Assembly (NCBI RefSeq): GCF_006717145.1
Contig: NZ_VFQF01000002.1
Location: forward strand, 1,488,001 to 1,552,000
DNA length: 64,000 nt
Reading direction: 5' to 3'
Origin: Humibacillus xanthopallidus
Lineage (GTDB): Bacteria; Actinomycetota; Actinomycetes; Actinomycetales; Dermatophilaceae
Position 1 is the stretch's first letter, and every line of letters begins with the position of its first letter. A program made the position numbers and the translations under genes. Positions 43,640 through 51,928 of the stretch are shown here, piece after piece. The notes beneath the pieces are model-generated. The model was given only the letters and a program-made list of their open reading frames with translations, ran no database searches and was not told the origin of the DNA.

Positions 43640-44189
43640 GGCGACGGGCCCCCTCGATGAGCGGCACGAGGTCTGCCGGGGCTCCGTCGGGCAGCCGGTC
43701 GGCCGGCCACCAGCGCACGTCGAGCGACTCCTCGCTCACCGAGTGCCCAGCGGCGGCCGGAGCGATGGCTGCGTAGCGCACGTCGAGGTGCTCGCGGCAC
43801 CGACCGAACGACGCGGCGAGGGCGTGCCGGCTGAGGTCGACGATGTCGGGCAGCACGACGAGCGAGTCGATGCCCGACTCCTCCACCGCCTCACGCGCAG
43901 CGCCCGCCCGCATCGTGGCGTCCTGCTCCTCGAAGTGCCCACCGAACTGGAGCCACAGCCGCGCCTTGGGATGGTGCGTGAGGAGCACGTGCTCGCCGCT
44001 CTCGTCGAGCACGATGACGCTGCCCGTGAGGTGCGCCGGCGGGCCCGACCGCGCCATCGCGTCGGGATGCTCCTCGAGGTGGCACAGGTAGTCGCGCCGA
44101 AGCTGCTCCTGCTCCCCGCTCGGCGCCGCCCACTCCGTCAGCCGGCCGACGGCGTCCTCGCGGAGCGAGAGGTATGCCGCAGCGGTCAC
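43626..44189 (-). CDS. NUDIX hydrolase
   Basis: 187 residues from GTG 44189, which overlaps the metalloprotease stop as GTGA. Nudix-type helix: LQFGGHFEEQDATMRAG, then AAREAVEESGI. The box has one residue more than the standard 23 and an Asp in the first Glu place, a variant common in this actinobacterial subgroup (usually GGHxEPGD...REAxEESG). Substrate unknown. Coupling to the DUF2342 gene is conserved in relatives as far as I recall. Confidence 0.88.
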   Translation of the reverse strand: MTAAAYLSLREDAVGRLTEWAAPSGEQEQLRRDYLCHLEEHPDAMARSGPPAHLTGSVIVLDESGEHVLLTHHPKARLWLQFGGHFEEQDATMRAGAAREAVEESGIDSLVVLPDIVDLSRHALAASFGRCREHLDVRYAAIAPAAAGHSVSEESLDVRWWPADRLPDGAPADLVPLIEGARRLNRR

Positions 44190-46027
44190 TCGCGCTCGCC
44201 GGTGGACGGGCCGTCGGCGCCGGGGGTCTCGTCGTCCGGTCCGTGCGTGTCTCCGCCGGTGCCGCCCGAGCCGCCTCCGGCCTCACGGGCGCGGTCGGCC
44301 TCCTCGAGGATTCCGCGCAGCACCGCGTCGAGGTCGCTGGCCTGAGATCCTTCGATCCCTTCGACGCCCGCTGCCTCCGAGCCGGCGATCGACCCGGCCG
44401 CAGCGCCGGACCCGCCCGTGGCCCGCTGGACGTAGCCGATGGGGTCGTCGAGGTCGGCAGCCGTCGGCGCGAGGTCGGGGTGGGCCCAGCGGCTGTCGCG
44501 CAGGTCGGCGCCACCGGCGTTCTCCAGCGCGGCCCAGAGGTTGGCCGCGTCACGCAGCCGGCGCGGGCTGAGGTCGAGCCCCACGAGGCCGGCGAAGGTC
44601 TTCTGCGCGGCCCCGCCGACCCGCCGACGACGGATCGTCTCGGCCAGGGCCGCGGACTGGGGCAGGTGCGAGGCGGTGGCGCGGTCGCTCACGTGGTCGA
44701 CCCAGCCCTCCGCGAGGGCGAGCAGGGTCTCGAGGCGGGCGAGGGCCGCCTGCTGCGCCGGCGTCGGGTGCGGGCGGAAGAGGTTGCCCTGGAGGGCGCC
44801 GCGCAGGGCCTCGGGGTCGGAGGCGTCGATCGTCGTGAGGGCCGACTCGATGGCCTCGGTGTCGATGGTGATGTTGCGGGCGTAGTCGTCCACCGCCGAG
44901 AGCAGCTGGGGCCCGAGCCACGGCACCTCGGAGAAGAGGCGCACACGAGCCGCCTCGCGCACCGCGAGGTAGAGCCGCACCTGGGGCAGGTCGATCTCGA
45001 GCGACTCCGCCAGGGCGGCGACGTTGCCCGGCAGGAGCGCCACGAGGCCCGGCTCGGTGAGGGGCAGCCCGACCTCGGTGCCGCCGACGACCTCGGTCGC
45101 GAGCGTGCCGACGGCCTGGCCGAGCTGGGCCGAGAACATCTGCCGGCTGAGGTTGCCGAGCATCGGGGCCCACTGCTCCACCATGGCGCGCGGGTCGAAT
45201 CCCTCGGGCATGCCGGGGGGCAGGGCCTCGCCGAAGGCCTCAGGACCGAGCTCGCCCATCTGCTTGCGCAGCGCGTCCGACGTCGCCGCCGTGACACCGT
45301 CGCTCACCGGCTCGATGAGCTCGAACCAGCGCGGCATCGTCGCCTCGACCCACTCGGCCCGCGAGAGGCCGGTCGCGCGCCAGGCCGGGGCGGCAAGGGT
45401 GGTCTGCTCGTCGAGCCAGAGGGTGGCGACGGCGACGGCGTCGGCGACGGCCCGCGCCGCGGCCGGGTCGTGCACGTCGTTGCCCTCGCTCGCGAGCACG
45501 TGCTTGCGCGCGACGTCCGTCGCGAGGTCGCGCGAGCCCGTCGGGGTCTGCTGTGCCTGCATGAAGGTGCCCAGCTGGGCGCGCATCGCGGCCTGCGTGG
45601 CGGGGTCCGTCGGGTCGACGCCCATGCTGCGCATCACCTCGGCGAGCTCCGGGTTGTTCGCCGCCTCGCCGAGCACCTGCTCGAGCATCGCACCGAGGTC
45701 ACCGCCGCCGAAGCCGCCGGGCCCACCGGCGCCACCGAAACCGCCGAAGCCACCCGGCCCACCGAGCCCTGAGAGGCCGGCGAAGGGGTCGGTCCCGCTG
45801 TCGCGGCTGCCGCCACGCAGCGGCAATCCGAATGGGGAGTCCATGGGGTTGCGGCGCGTGACGTCCTCACCGGACCCGAGTCCTGAGTCGTCGCCCGCGC
45901 TGTCGCTGGTGCTGTCGCCCGTGCCTGTGCTGGCGCCGTCACCGGCACCGCTGCCGACCTCGTTGCCGGTCTCGTCCTCGGGGCGCTGCTCGCCCTCGTT
46001 GCCGTCGGGTCCGCGGTCGTCCGCCAT
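44186..46027 (-). CDS. DUF2342 putative zinc-dependent metalloprotease
   Basis: 613 residues from ATG 46027. The first 110 residues are acidic Ser/Thr/Gly-rich and then a Gly/Phe-repeat stretch (GGFGGFGGAGGPGGFGGG). The core has AELGQ-like SAQLGQAVGTLATEVVGG and YLAVREAARVRLFSEVPWL, the DUF2342 signature (Rv3195 group, sometimes called hydrolase or F420-associated). The segment called the zinc motif in the family often reads REAAHxRLF; here the His is Arg, so the enzymatic label is uncertain. It is transcribed with the NUDIX gene. Confidence 0.85.
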   Translation of the reverse strand: MADDRGPDGNEGEQRPEDETGNEVGSGAGDGASTGTGDSTSDSAGDDSGLGSGEDVTRRNPMDSPFGLPLRGGSRDSGTDPFAGLSGLGGPGGFGGFGGAGGPGGFGGGDLGAMLEQVLGEAANNPELAEVMRSMGVDPTDPATQAAMRAQLGTFMQAQQTPTGSRDLATDVARKHVLASEGNDVHDPAAARAVADAVAVATLWLDEQTTLAAPAWRATGLSRAEWVEATMPRWFELIEPVSDGVTAATSDALRKQMGELGPEAFGEALPPGMPEGFDPRAMVEQWAPMLGNLSRQMFSAQLGQAVGTLATEVVGGTEVGLPLTEPGLVALLPGNVAALAESLEIDLPQVRLYLAVREAARVRLFSEVPWLGPQLLSAVDDYARNITIDTEAIESALTTIDASDPEALRGALQGNLFRPHPTPAQQAALARLETLLALAEGWVDHVSDRATASHLPQSAALAETIRRRRVGGAAQKTFAGLVGLDLSPRRLRDAANLWAALENAGGADLRDSRWAHPDLAPTAADLDDPIGYVQRATGGSGAAAGSIAGSEAAGVEGIEGSQASDLDAVLRGILEEADRAREAGGGSGGTGGDTHGPDDETPGADGPSTGERE

Positions 46028-46172
46028 GTCAGCTCATCCCCACTCACCAGGTGTCGTCGTCCTACCACCAAGACAACCACGGATCCGGCCCGTTGGTTCC
46101 CGCGTCCGCGTGGGGTGAGCGTGACCGGAGCGTGACGTCACCGCACAGCGGTTGCTGGGTCCGCGGCATACG

Positions 46173-46625
46173 ATGCTCGTCGTGACCGTCGCCCTGGCCG
46201 AGATCCGCGAGACACCCCTGTCGGTCGACGAGGTGCTCGCGAGCGTCACCCACCCGCAGGCCGGCGGCACGTGCCTCTTCGTCGGCACGGTGCGCGACCA
46301 CGACGGACACGGCGACGGGCCGGACGACGGCAACCGCGGCGTCAGCCACCTCGACTACTCCGCGCACCCGCAGGCGGGCGACGTCGCCCGCGCGCTGGCC
46401 GACCGGCTCGCGGCGGAGGGCCGCGTCGTGCGCATCGCGGTCGTGCACCGTGTCGGCCACCTCGAGGTCGGCGACCTCGCCGTCGTCTGCGGGGTGAGTG
46501 CCGCCCACCGAGCCGAGGCCTTCGAGGTGTGCCGGGCGCTCATCGACGAGTTCAAGGCGACCGTGCCGATCTGGAAGCACCAGCAGTTCGCCGACGGCGG
46601 CGACGAGTGGGTGGGCCTGCCGTGA
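46173..46625 (+). CDS. moaE: Molybdopterin synthase catalytic subunit MoaE
   Basis: 150 residues from ATG 46173 (GTG 46182 also possible). FVGTVRDHD, SHLDYSAHPQA, HRVGHLEVGDLAVVCGVS, HRAEAFEVC, and FKATVPIWKHQQF with the catalytic lysines. MoaE with thiocarboxylated MoaD converts cyclic pyranopterin monophosphate to molybdopterin. No moaD, moaA or moaC is nearby, but MoeZ (16065) and a molybdopterin oxidoreductase (51929) are in the window. Its stop overlaps the Lon-like gene start (GTGA). Confidence 0.94.
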   Translation: MLVVTVALAEIRETPLSVDEVLASVTHPQAGGTCLFVGTVRDHDGHGDGPDDGNRGVSHLDYSAHPQAGDVARALADRLAAEGRVVRIAVVHRVGHLEVGDLAVVCGVSAAHRAEAFEVCRALIDEFKATVPIWKHQQFADGGDEWVGLP

Positions 46626-47764
46626 AGACGATCAAGCGGGTGCCCGCCGCGGGCACCGACGAGCAGGCGTATGCCGCGTGGGACGACTCCGCCGACGGTT
46701 CGACCGGTCGCGGCCGGCTCACCCGCGGCAACAAGATCACGCTGGGCCTCTTCTTCGCCTTCCTCGTGCTCATGGTGGCGGGCTCCCTCGTCAAGCTGCC
46801 GTATGCCGTGATGAGTCCGGGCCCCACCGTCAACACCCTGGGCGACAGTCCCGGCACGACGAAGCCGATCATCACCGTCTCCGGCCTGCCGACGTATCCC
46901 ACCGACGGCGCCCTGAAGTTCACGACGGTGCGCGTCGAGGGCGGGCCGGGCTACCCGGTCGACGTGTGGGACGTCCTGCAGGCCTGGGTCGACCCCTCGC
47001 GCGACGTCTTCCCCGTCGACGAGATCTTCGACCCGCAGGTGTCGCAGGAGCAGGTCGCCGAGGAGAACGCCGTCCAGATGGAGGGCTCGCAGGAGGAGGC
47101 GACGGCCGTCGCGCTGCGGGGTCTCGGCAAGGACGTGCCCACCCACGTCTCGGTCGCGGGCCTGGCCCCGACCTCCAAGGCGAAGGGGCTGCTCCAGGCC
47201 AAGGACCGCTTCGTCAAGGTCGGGGGGACCGACATCACGACGGCCGAGAGCGTGCGCGCGGCCCTCCAGCAGGTCAAGCCGGGCGAGAAGGTCGCCGTCA
47301 CGGTCGAGCGCGACGGCAAGGACGTCACCGTCGAGGTCCCGACGATCAAGGGCCAGGGCGGCCGCACCGCGCTCGGGGTCATCCTCGGCCTGACCCACGA
47401 CTTCCCGGCGAAGGTGACGATCGACGCCGGCTCGGTCGGGGGACCCTCGGCGGGCCTGATGTTCGCGCTCGGCATCTACGACAAGCTGACGCCCGGCGCT
47501 CTCACCGGCAACCACCAGGTGGCGGGCACGGGCACCATCGACGACGGCGGCAACGTCGGCCCGATCGGGGGCATCAAGCAGAAGCTCGCCGGGGCGCGCG
47601 CCGGTGGGGCGGAGTTCTTCCTCGCCCCCGCCGACAACTGCAACGAGGTGGTCGGCAACATCCCGGACGGCCTCGAGGTCTTCAAGGTCAGCACCTTCGA
47701 CGAGGGGCGCACCGCCGTCGAGGCGATCGCCAAGGGCCGCACCGGGTCGCTGCCCCGCTGCTGA
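46622..47764 (+). CDS. Lon-like PDZ/S16 protease (YlbL type), membrane-anchored
   Basis: 380 residues from GTG 46622. One membrane helix (ITLGLFFAFLVLMVAGSLV, about residues 40-58), then YAVMSPGPTVNTLG, a PDZ domain (about 180-250, GLLQAKDRFVKVGGTDITTA) and a Lon proteolytic domain with Ser in GGPSAGLMFALG and Lys in GGIKQKLAGARAGG, the catalytic dyad. The protease faces outside. Rv3194c is the mycobacterial equivalent. Substrate unknown; B. subtilis YlbL degrades a cell-division inhibitor. Coupled to moaE by a 4-base overlap. Confidence 0.93.
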   Translation: MKTIKRVPAAGTDEQAYAAWDDSADGSTGRGRLTRGNKITLGLFFAFLVLMVAGSLVKLPYAVMSPGPTVNTLGDSPGTTKPIITVSGLPTYPTDGALKFTTVRVEGGPGYPVDVWDVLQAWVDPSRDVFPVDEIFDPQVSQEQVAEENAVQMEGSQEEATAVALRGLGKDVPTHVSVAGLAPTSKAKGLLQAKDRFVKVGGTDITTAESVRAALQQVKPGEKVAVTVERDGKDVTVEVPTIKGQGGRTALGVILGLTHDFPAKVTIDAGSVGGPSAGLMFALGIYDKLTPGALTGNHQVAGTGTIDDGGNVGPIGGIKQKLAGARAGGAEFFLAPADNCNEVVGNIPDGLEVFKVSTFDEGRTAVEAIAKGRTGSLPRC

Positions 47765-47789
47765 CGGGGGAGCCGCCGGGGTTGCCGGG

Positions 47790-48329
47790 TCAGTCCTCGA
47801 AGGTCGCCTGCAGGGCCGCCACGAGCCCTGGCGCGATGTCGCGGCCGGTGGCCACGGCGTCGTCCGAGTCGTGCGCGCGCTGGCGCAGGAGGCAGATCGA
47901 GGTGCCGTCGCGCAGCACGGCGACGAGGAGGCGCACGTCCTGACGATCGGGGTGGGCGGCGAGGTGGTCGACCGCCGCCTCCGGGCGCTCCGGCAGGTCG
48001 CGCTCGGCGTCCGGGGGCACGACCATGCGCTCGATCGCGAAGGCGCACCCGTCGACCTCCGGCGGCCACGCGAGGCGCCCGAGGAGCGTCTCGAGCGAGC
48101 TCGTCGCAGGCAGGCCCTCCTGCTCGATGGCGCTGAGGGCCCCCTCGGCCAGGTCGGAGGTGCCCATCTGCTCGCGCAGGTGCGGCTCGCGGGCCAGCAG
48201 GTCGGCGGTGCGCACGAGCGCGAAGAGCCGCGGTGGCTGGTCCCAGCCGCCGGCGGCGACGTGGCGCTCGGCGTCGAGGGCGGCGATGGCGAGGGGGTCG
48301 GCGACCGGCTGGACGTTCACGGCACCCAT
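47790..48329 (-). CDS. PPA1309 family protein
   Basis: 179 residues from ATG 48329. Recognised by its start (VADPLAIAALDAERHVAAGGWDQPPRLFALV) split around the conserved GGWDQPPRLFALV, and by VDGCAFAIERMVVPP and VRLLVAVLRDGTSICLLRQR. A cytosolic actinobacterial family of unknown function, usually found between the Lon-like protease and UPF0182 genes as here. It is divergent from UPF0182. Confidence 0.87.
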   Translation of the reverse strand: MGAVNVQPVADPLAIAALDAERHVAAGGWDQPPRLFALVRTADLLAREPHLREQMGTSDLAEGALSAIEQEGLPATSSLETLLGRLAWPPEVDGCAFAIERMVVPPDAERDLPERPEAAVDHLAAHPDRQDVRLLVAVLRDGTSICLLRQRAHDSDDAVATGRDIAPGLVAALQATFED

Positions 48330-48383
48330 GCTGCCGTATGCCGCCCGGCCGGGCCCCACGGCATACTCCCGCTCGTGCGTGGG

Positions 48384-48416
48384 CAGTCGTTGGTCAGTCG
48401 TCGGTCAGTCGTTGGT
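48384..48416. repeat. 11-bp phased repeat before UPF0182
   Basis: CAGTCGTTGGT, CAGTCGTCGGT and CAGTCGTTGGT start at 48384, 48395 and 48406, exactly 11 bases apart, in the 190-base divergent promoter region between PPA1309 and UPF0182. A run of sites on one face of the helix suggests a cooperative operator. Confidence 0.65.
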
Positions 48417-48519
48417 CACGGTGCGGCATCGGCCCGCTCGGACACATAAGGAGCCGGGTTATGGTTGGCGCCAGGCGGCCCGGCCGCCCCCTCAGCCCGG
48501 CGACCACAAGGCACTCCAC

Positions 48520-51500
48520 GTGAGCGACAGCAACTTCGGCCCCCCACCGAGCAACTTCAACGACGACGACGGCAACGGTCCTCCGCGACGGGGCGACACC
48601 GCCATGCTGCCGCCCGCGCGCAAGCCGCTCGTCACGGCGCTCGTCGTCGCCGGTGTCCTCGTCGTCCTGCTCGGCATCGCGGCGCAGTTCTGGACCGAGG
48701 TGCTCTGGTACCAGTCGGTCAGCTTCTCCGGCGTCTTCAGCACGCAGATCATCACCAAGGTCCTGCTCGGCGTCATCGGCGGCCTGCTGACGGCCGCCGT
48801 CGTCTGGTCGAGCATCCACATCGCCTACCGCAACCGGCCGATCTACGCGCCGTCGCCCGACACCCAGGCGATGGAGCACTACCGCGAGCTCGTCGAGCCG
48901 ATGCGTCGCACCGCGACGATCGCCGCTCCGCTCGCAATCGGGCTCTTCGCCGGACTGTCCGCAGCGACCCAGTGGGACACCTTCCTGCTCTGGCGCAACA
49001 GCCAGCCCTTCGGCCAGACCGACCCGGAGTTCGGCCTCGACATCGGCTTCTTCGTTTTCGACCTGCCGTGGATCAACTTCGTCGTCGCCTTCCTCACGAT
49101 GATCCTCGTCATCGGCTTCATCACCGCGGCCTTCACGCACTACCTCTACGGCGGCATCGTCGCGGGTCAGAAGATGCGCTCGACCCAGGCGGCCAGGGTG
49201 CACCTGTCGGTCATCGCAGCCGTGCTCGTGCTCGTGCGCGCCGTGGCGTTCTGGATCGACCGCTACAACCTCGCGACGGCACAGTCGACGCGCATGACCG
49301 GTATCCAGTACACCGAGGCGCACGCCGTCATCCCGACGAAGGGCATCCTCGCGATCGCGGCCGTCATGTGCGCCGGCATGTTCATCGCGACGATCTGGAC
49401 CCGCTCGTGGCGGCTGCCGCTCGTCGGTGTCGCGGTGCTCGCCGTCATCGTCGTGGCCGTCGGCGGCATCTACCCGGCCCTCGTGCAGTCGCTCAAGGTC
49501 GGCCCGTCGGAGAAGTCGCTCGAGGTCCCCTACATCCAGCGCAACATCGACGCGACCCGGGCGGCCTACGGCTTCAACCAGATCAAGGTCGACTCCTACG
49601 ACACCAACACCGTCGCGGCGCCCGGTCAGCTGCGCGGCGACGCGGCGACGGTGCCCGGCATCCGGCTCATCGACCCCAACGTCGTGAGCCCCACCTTCAA
49701 GCAGCTCGAGGCGAGCAAGGGCTACTACCAGTTCGCCGACGTGCTCGACGTCGACCGCTACACGATCGACGGCGTGCCCACCGACACCGTCATCGCCGCC
49801 CGCGAGCTCGACCTCGGCGGCGTGCCGGACGGGCAGCGCAACTGGCTCAACGACCACACCGTCTACACCCACGGCTACGGCGTCGTCGCGGCCAAGGGCA
49901 ACACCCGTGAGGACGACGGCCGCCCGAGCTTCTTCGAGTCGCAGATCGGCACCGAGGGCAAGCTCGGCAAGTACGAGCCGCGCATCTACTTCGGCGAGCA
50001 GTCGCCGGAGTACTCCATCGTCGGCGGCGACAAGAAGGAGTTCGACTACCCGGACCCCGAGGGCACCGGGCAGATCACCTACACCTACCAGGGCACCGGT
50101 GGCGTCGAGCTCGACGCGGTCAAGCGGATGGCCTACGCGATCAAGTACCGCGAGATCAACTTCCTGCTCTCCGACGCCGTCACCAACGACTCGCGCATCC
50201 TCGACCACCGCACGCCCCGCGACCGCGTCCAGCGGGTCGCTCCCTGGCTGACGCTCGACGGCAACGCCTACCCGGCGGTCGTCGACGGCCGCGTGCTGTG
50301 GATCCTCGACGGCTACACGACCTCGGCCAACTACCCCTACTCCGAGACCACGACGCTCGACCAGGCGACTGAAGACTCGGTCACGAGCGTGCGCCAGTCG
50401 GTGCGGGCCGTGCAGGCCGGCAAGGTCAACTACGTGCGCAACTCGGTCAAGGCCACGGTCGACGCCTACGACGGCACCGTGACGCTCTACCAGTGGGACG
50501 AGTCCGACCCCGTGCTCAAGGCCTGGATGTCGATCTTCCCCGACAGCGTCAAGCCGCTCGCCGACATCCCGGGCTCGCTCATGAAGCACCTGCGCTACCC
50601 GGAGGACCTCTTCAAGGTGCAGCGCCAGCTGCTCCAGAAGTACCACGACACCGACGCGGCCTCCTTCTACGGCGGCCAGAACTTCTGGCGGGTGCCGGAC
50701 GACCCGACGCAGCAGGGCGTCGACCTGCTCCAGCCGCCCTACTACCTGTCGCTCGCCATGCCCGGCCAGGACGAGCCGGCGTTCTCGCTGACCTCGACGT
50801 TCATGCCTGTCGGTGACCGCAACGTGCTGACCGGCTTCCTCGCCGTCAACGGCGACGCCGGTAGCGAGACGGGCAAGAAGGCAGCCGGCTACGGCACGAT
50901 CCGGCTGCTCGAGACGACAGGTGGCACGGTCAACGGCCCGGGCCAGGTCTACAACGACATGCGTAGCTCGGCGGTGTCGTCGAAGGATCCCGAGCTGCCC
51001 ACGACCTTGGCGCAGTACATCGGCACGACGTCCAACAACGGCAACGTCGTCATCTTCGGCAACCAGCTGACCCTGCCGGTCGGCGGTGGGCTGCTCTACG
51101 TCCAGCCGATCTACTCGCAGGCACGTTCGTCCTCGGGCACCTACCCGCGCCTCGTCGCGGTGGCCGTGGCCTTCGGCAACAAGATCGCGTGGGCCGGCTC
51201 GCTCGACGGGGCGCTCAACGACCTCTTCGGCGGCTCGTCGGGTGCATCTGCCGGTGACACGGGAACCAACACGCCCGCGACGCCGACACCGGGGTCGACG
51301 GGCTCGACGGGCTCCGGCGGCACCCCGACGACCTCGCCGACGCCGACGGGCACCTCGACCGCCACACCGGCGCCGGGGGCCACCCCGAACGCTGCGGCGC
51401 TCGCTCAGGCGCTCAAGGACGCTGAGGCCGCGTATGCCGAGGGCGAGGCCGCGCTGAAGCGTGGCGACTTCTCGGCCTACGGTGCCGCGCAGACAAAGCT

Positions 51501-51567
51501 CAAGGATGCCCTCAAGCGCGCGGTCGACGCCTCGCCGCAGGGCACCGCGACGACGAAGGCGCCCTGA
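48520..51567 (+). CDS. UPF0182 family large membrane protein
   Basis: 1015 residues from GTG 48520. The N-terminal third has about seven membrane helices (first: LVTALVVAGVLVVLLGIAA; others near 105-330). The rest is a large domain rich in Asp/Tyr, presumably extracytoplasmic, with LEVPYIQRNIDATRAAYG and APWLTLDGNAYPAVVDGR, the UPF0182 signature (Rv3193c). The C-terminus has a Thr/Pro/Ser/Gly linker and then a predicted coiled coil (AALAQALKDAEAAYAEGEAA) that ends the protein. Function unknown. Confidence 0.94.
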   Translation: MSDSNFGPPPSNFNDDDGNGPPRRGDTAMLPPARKPLVTALVVAGVLVVLLGIAAQFWTEVLWYQSVSFSGVFSTQIITKVLLGVIGGLLTAAVVWSSIHIAYRNRPIYAPSPDTQAMEHYRELVEPMRRTATIAAPLAIGLFAGLSAATQWDTFLLWRNSQPFGQTDPEFGLDIGFFVFDLPWINFVVAFLTMILVIGFITAAFTHYLYGGIVAGQKMRSTQAARVHLSVIAAVLVLVRAVAFWIDRYNLATAQSTRMTGIQYTEAHAVIPTKGILAIAAVMCAGMFIATIWTRSWRLPLVGVAVLAVIVVAVGGIYPALVQSLKVGPSEKSLEVPYIQRNIDATRAAYGFNQIKVDSYDTNTVAAPGQLRGDAATVPGIRLIDPNVVSPTFKQLEASKGYYQFADVLDVDRYTIDGVPTDTVIAARELDLGGVPDGQRNWLNDHTVYTHGYGVVAAKGNTREDDGRPSFFESQIGTEGKLGKYEPRIYFGEQSPEYSIVGGDKKEFDYPDPEGTGQITYTYQGTGGVELDAVKRMAYAIKYREINFLLSDAVTNDSRILDHRTPRDRVQRVAPWLTLDGNAYPAVVDGRVLWILDGYTTSANYPYSETTTLDQATEDSVTSVRQSVRAVQAGKVNYVRNSVKATVDAYDGTVTLYQWDESDPVLKAWMSIFPDSVKPLADIPGSLMKHLRYPEDLFKVQRQLLQKYHDTDAASFYGGQNFWRVPDDPTQQGVDLLQPPYYLSLAMPGQDEPAFSLTSTFMPVGDRNVLTGFLAVNGDAGSETGKKAAGYGTIRLLETTGGTVNGPGQVYNDMRSSAVSSKDPELPTTLAQYIGTTSNNGNVVIFGNQLTLPVGGGLLYVQPIYSQARSSSGTYPRLVAVAVAFGNKIAWAGSLDGALNDLFGGSSGASAGDTGTNTPATPTPGSTGSTGSGGTPTTSPTPTGTSTATPAPGATPNAAALAQALKDAEAAYAEGEAALKRGDFSAYGAAQTKLKDALKRAVDASPQGTATTKAP

Positions 51568-51579
51568 CCCGAGCCGGGA

Positions 51580-51626
51580 GATCCCGTTGTGGCGGTGCAT
51601 GGATCATGCACCGCCACAACGGGATC
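51580..51626. terminator. Perfect 21-bp inverted repeat after UPF0182
   Basis: Arms 51580-51600 and 51606-51626 are perfectly complementary over 21 bases (begins GATCCCGTTGTGGCGG) with a 5-base loop. There is no T tract. Probably a terminator that also isolates the tRNA unit; the perfect symmetry is unusual. Confidence 0.75.
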
Positions 51627-51667
51627 CGTGCGTTCGGAGGTGTGTGCGGGCGTTGCGTCACCCCGAT

Positions 51668-51696
51668 TTGGTGTCTGCGTCGGATTCGCGTAACGT
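51668..51696 (+). promoter_or_regulatory. Promoter of tRNA-fMet
   Basis: TTGGTG (51668-51673), 17-base spacer, TAACGT (51691-51696); transcription would start about 5 bases before the tRNA. Good match to actinobacterial housekeeping sigma. Confidence 0.7.
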
Positions 51697-51708
51697 TGCT
51701 CTTGCCGA

Positions 51709-51785
51709 CGCGGGGTGGAGCAGCTCGGTAGCTCGCCGGGCTCATAACCCGGAGGTCGCAGGTTCAAATCCTGCCCCCGCTACCA
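51709..51785 (+). tRNA. Initiator tRNA-fMet (CAT)
   Basis: 77 bases including encoded CCA. Anticodon CAT in loop CTCATAA; the anticodon stem ends in three G-C pairs (CGGG ... CCCG), and position 1 C faces T72, the unpaired acceptor end typical of initiator tRNAs. D-loop AGCAGCTCGGTAGCT and T-loop GGTTCAAATCC are normal. This is the only tRNA seen in the window. Confidence 0.97.
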
Positions 51786-51795
51786 ATCGCAAGGC

Positions 51796-51837
51796 AACGA
51801 CGAAGGGCCCCGGAGAGATCCGGGGCCCTTCGTCGTT
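51796..51837 (+). terminator. Terminator of tRNA-fMet
   Basis: 19-base perfect stem AACGACGAAGGGCCCCGGA / complement, loop GAGA, 10 bases after the tRNA. Confidence 0.9.
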
Positions 51838-51928
51838 CGTGCCCACGGTCGTGCAGGTGGCGCAGACGTGCACGATGGTGCGGGTGACCGCCCGACAGCC
51901 ACTCGGGGCTGTCGGGGCGGCAGGGGCG

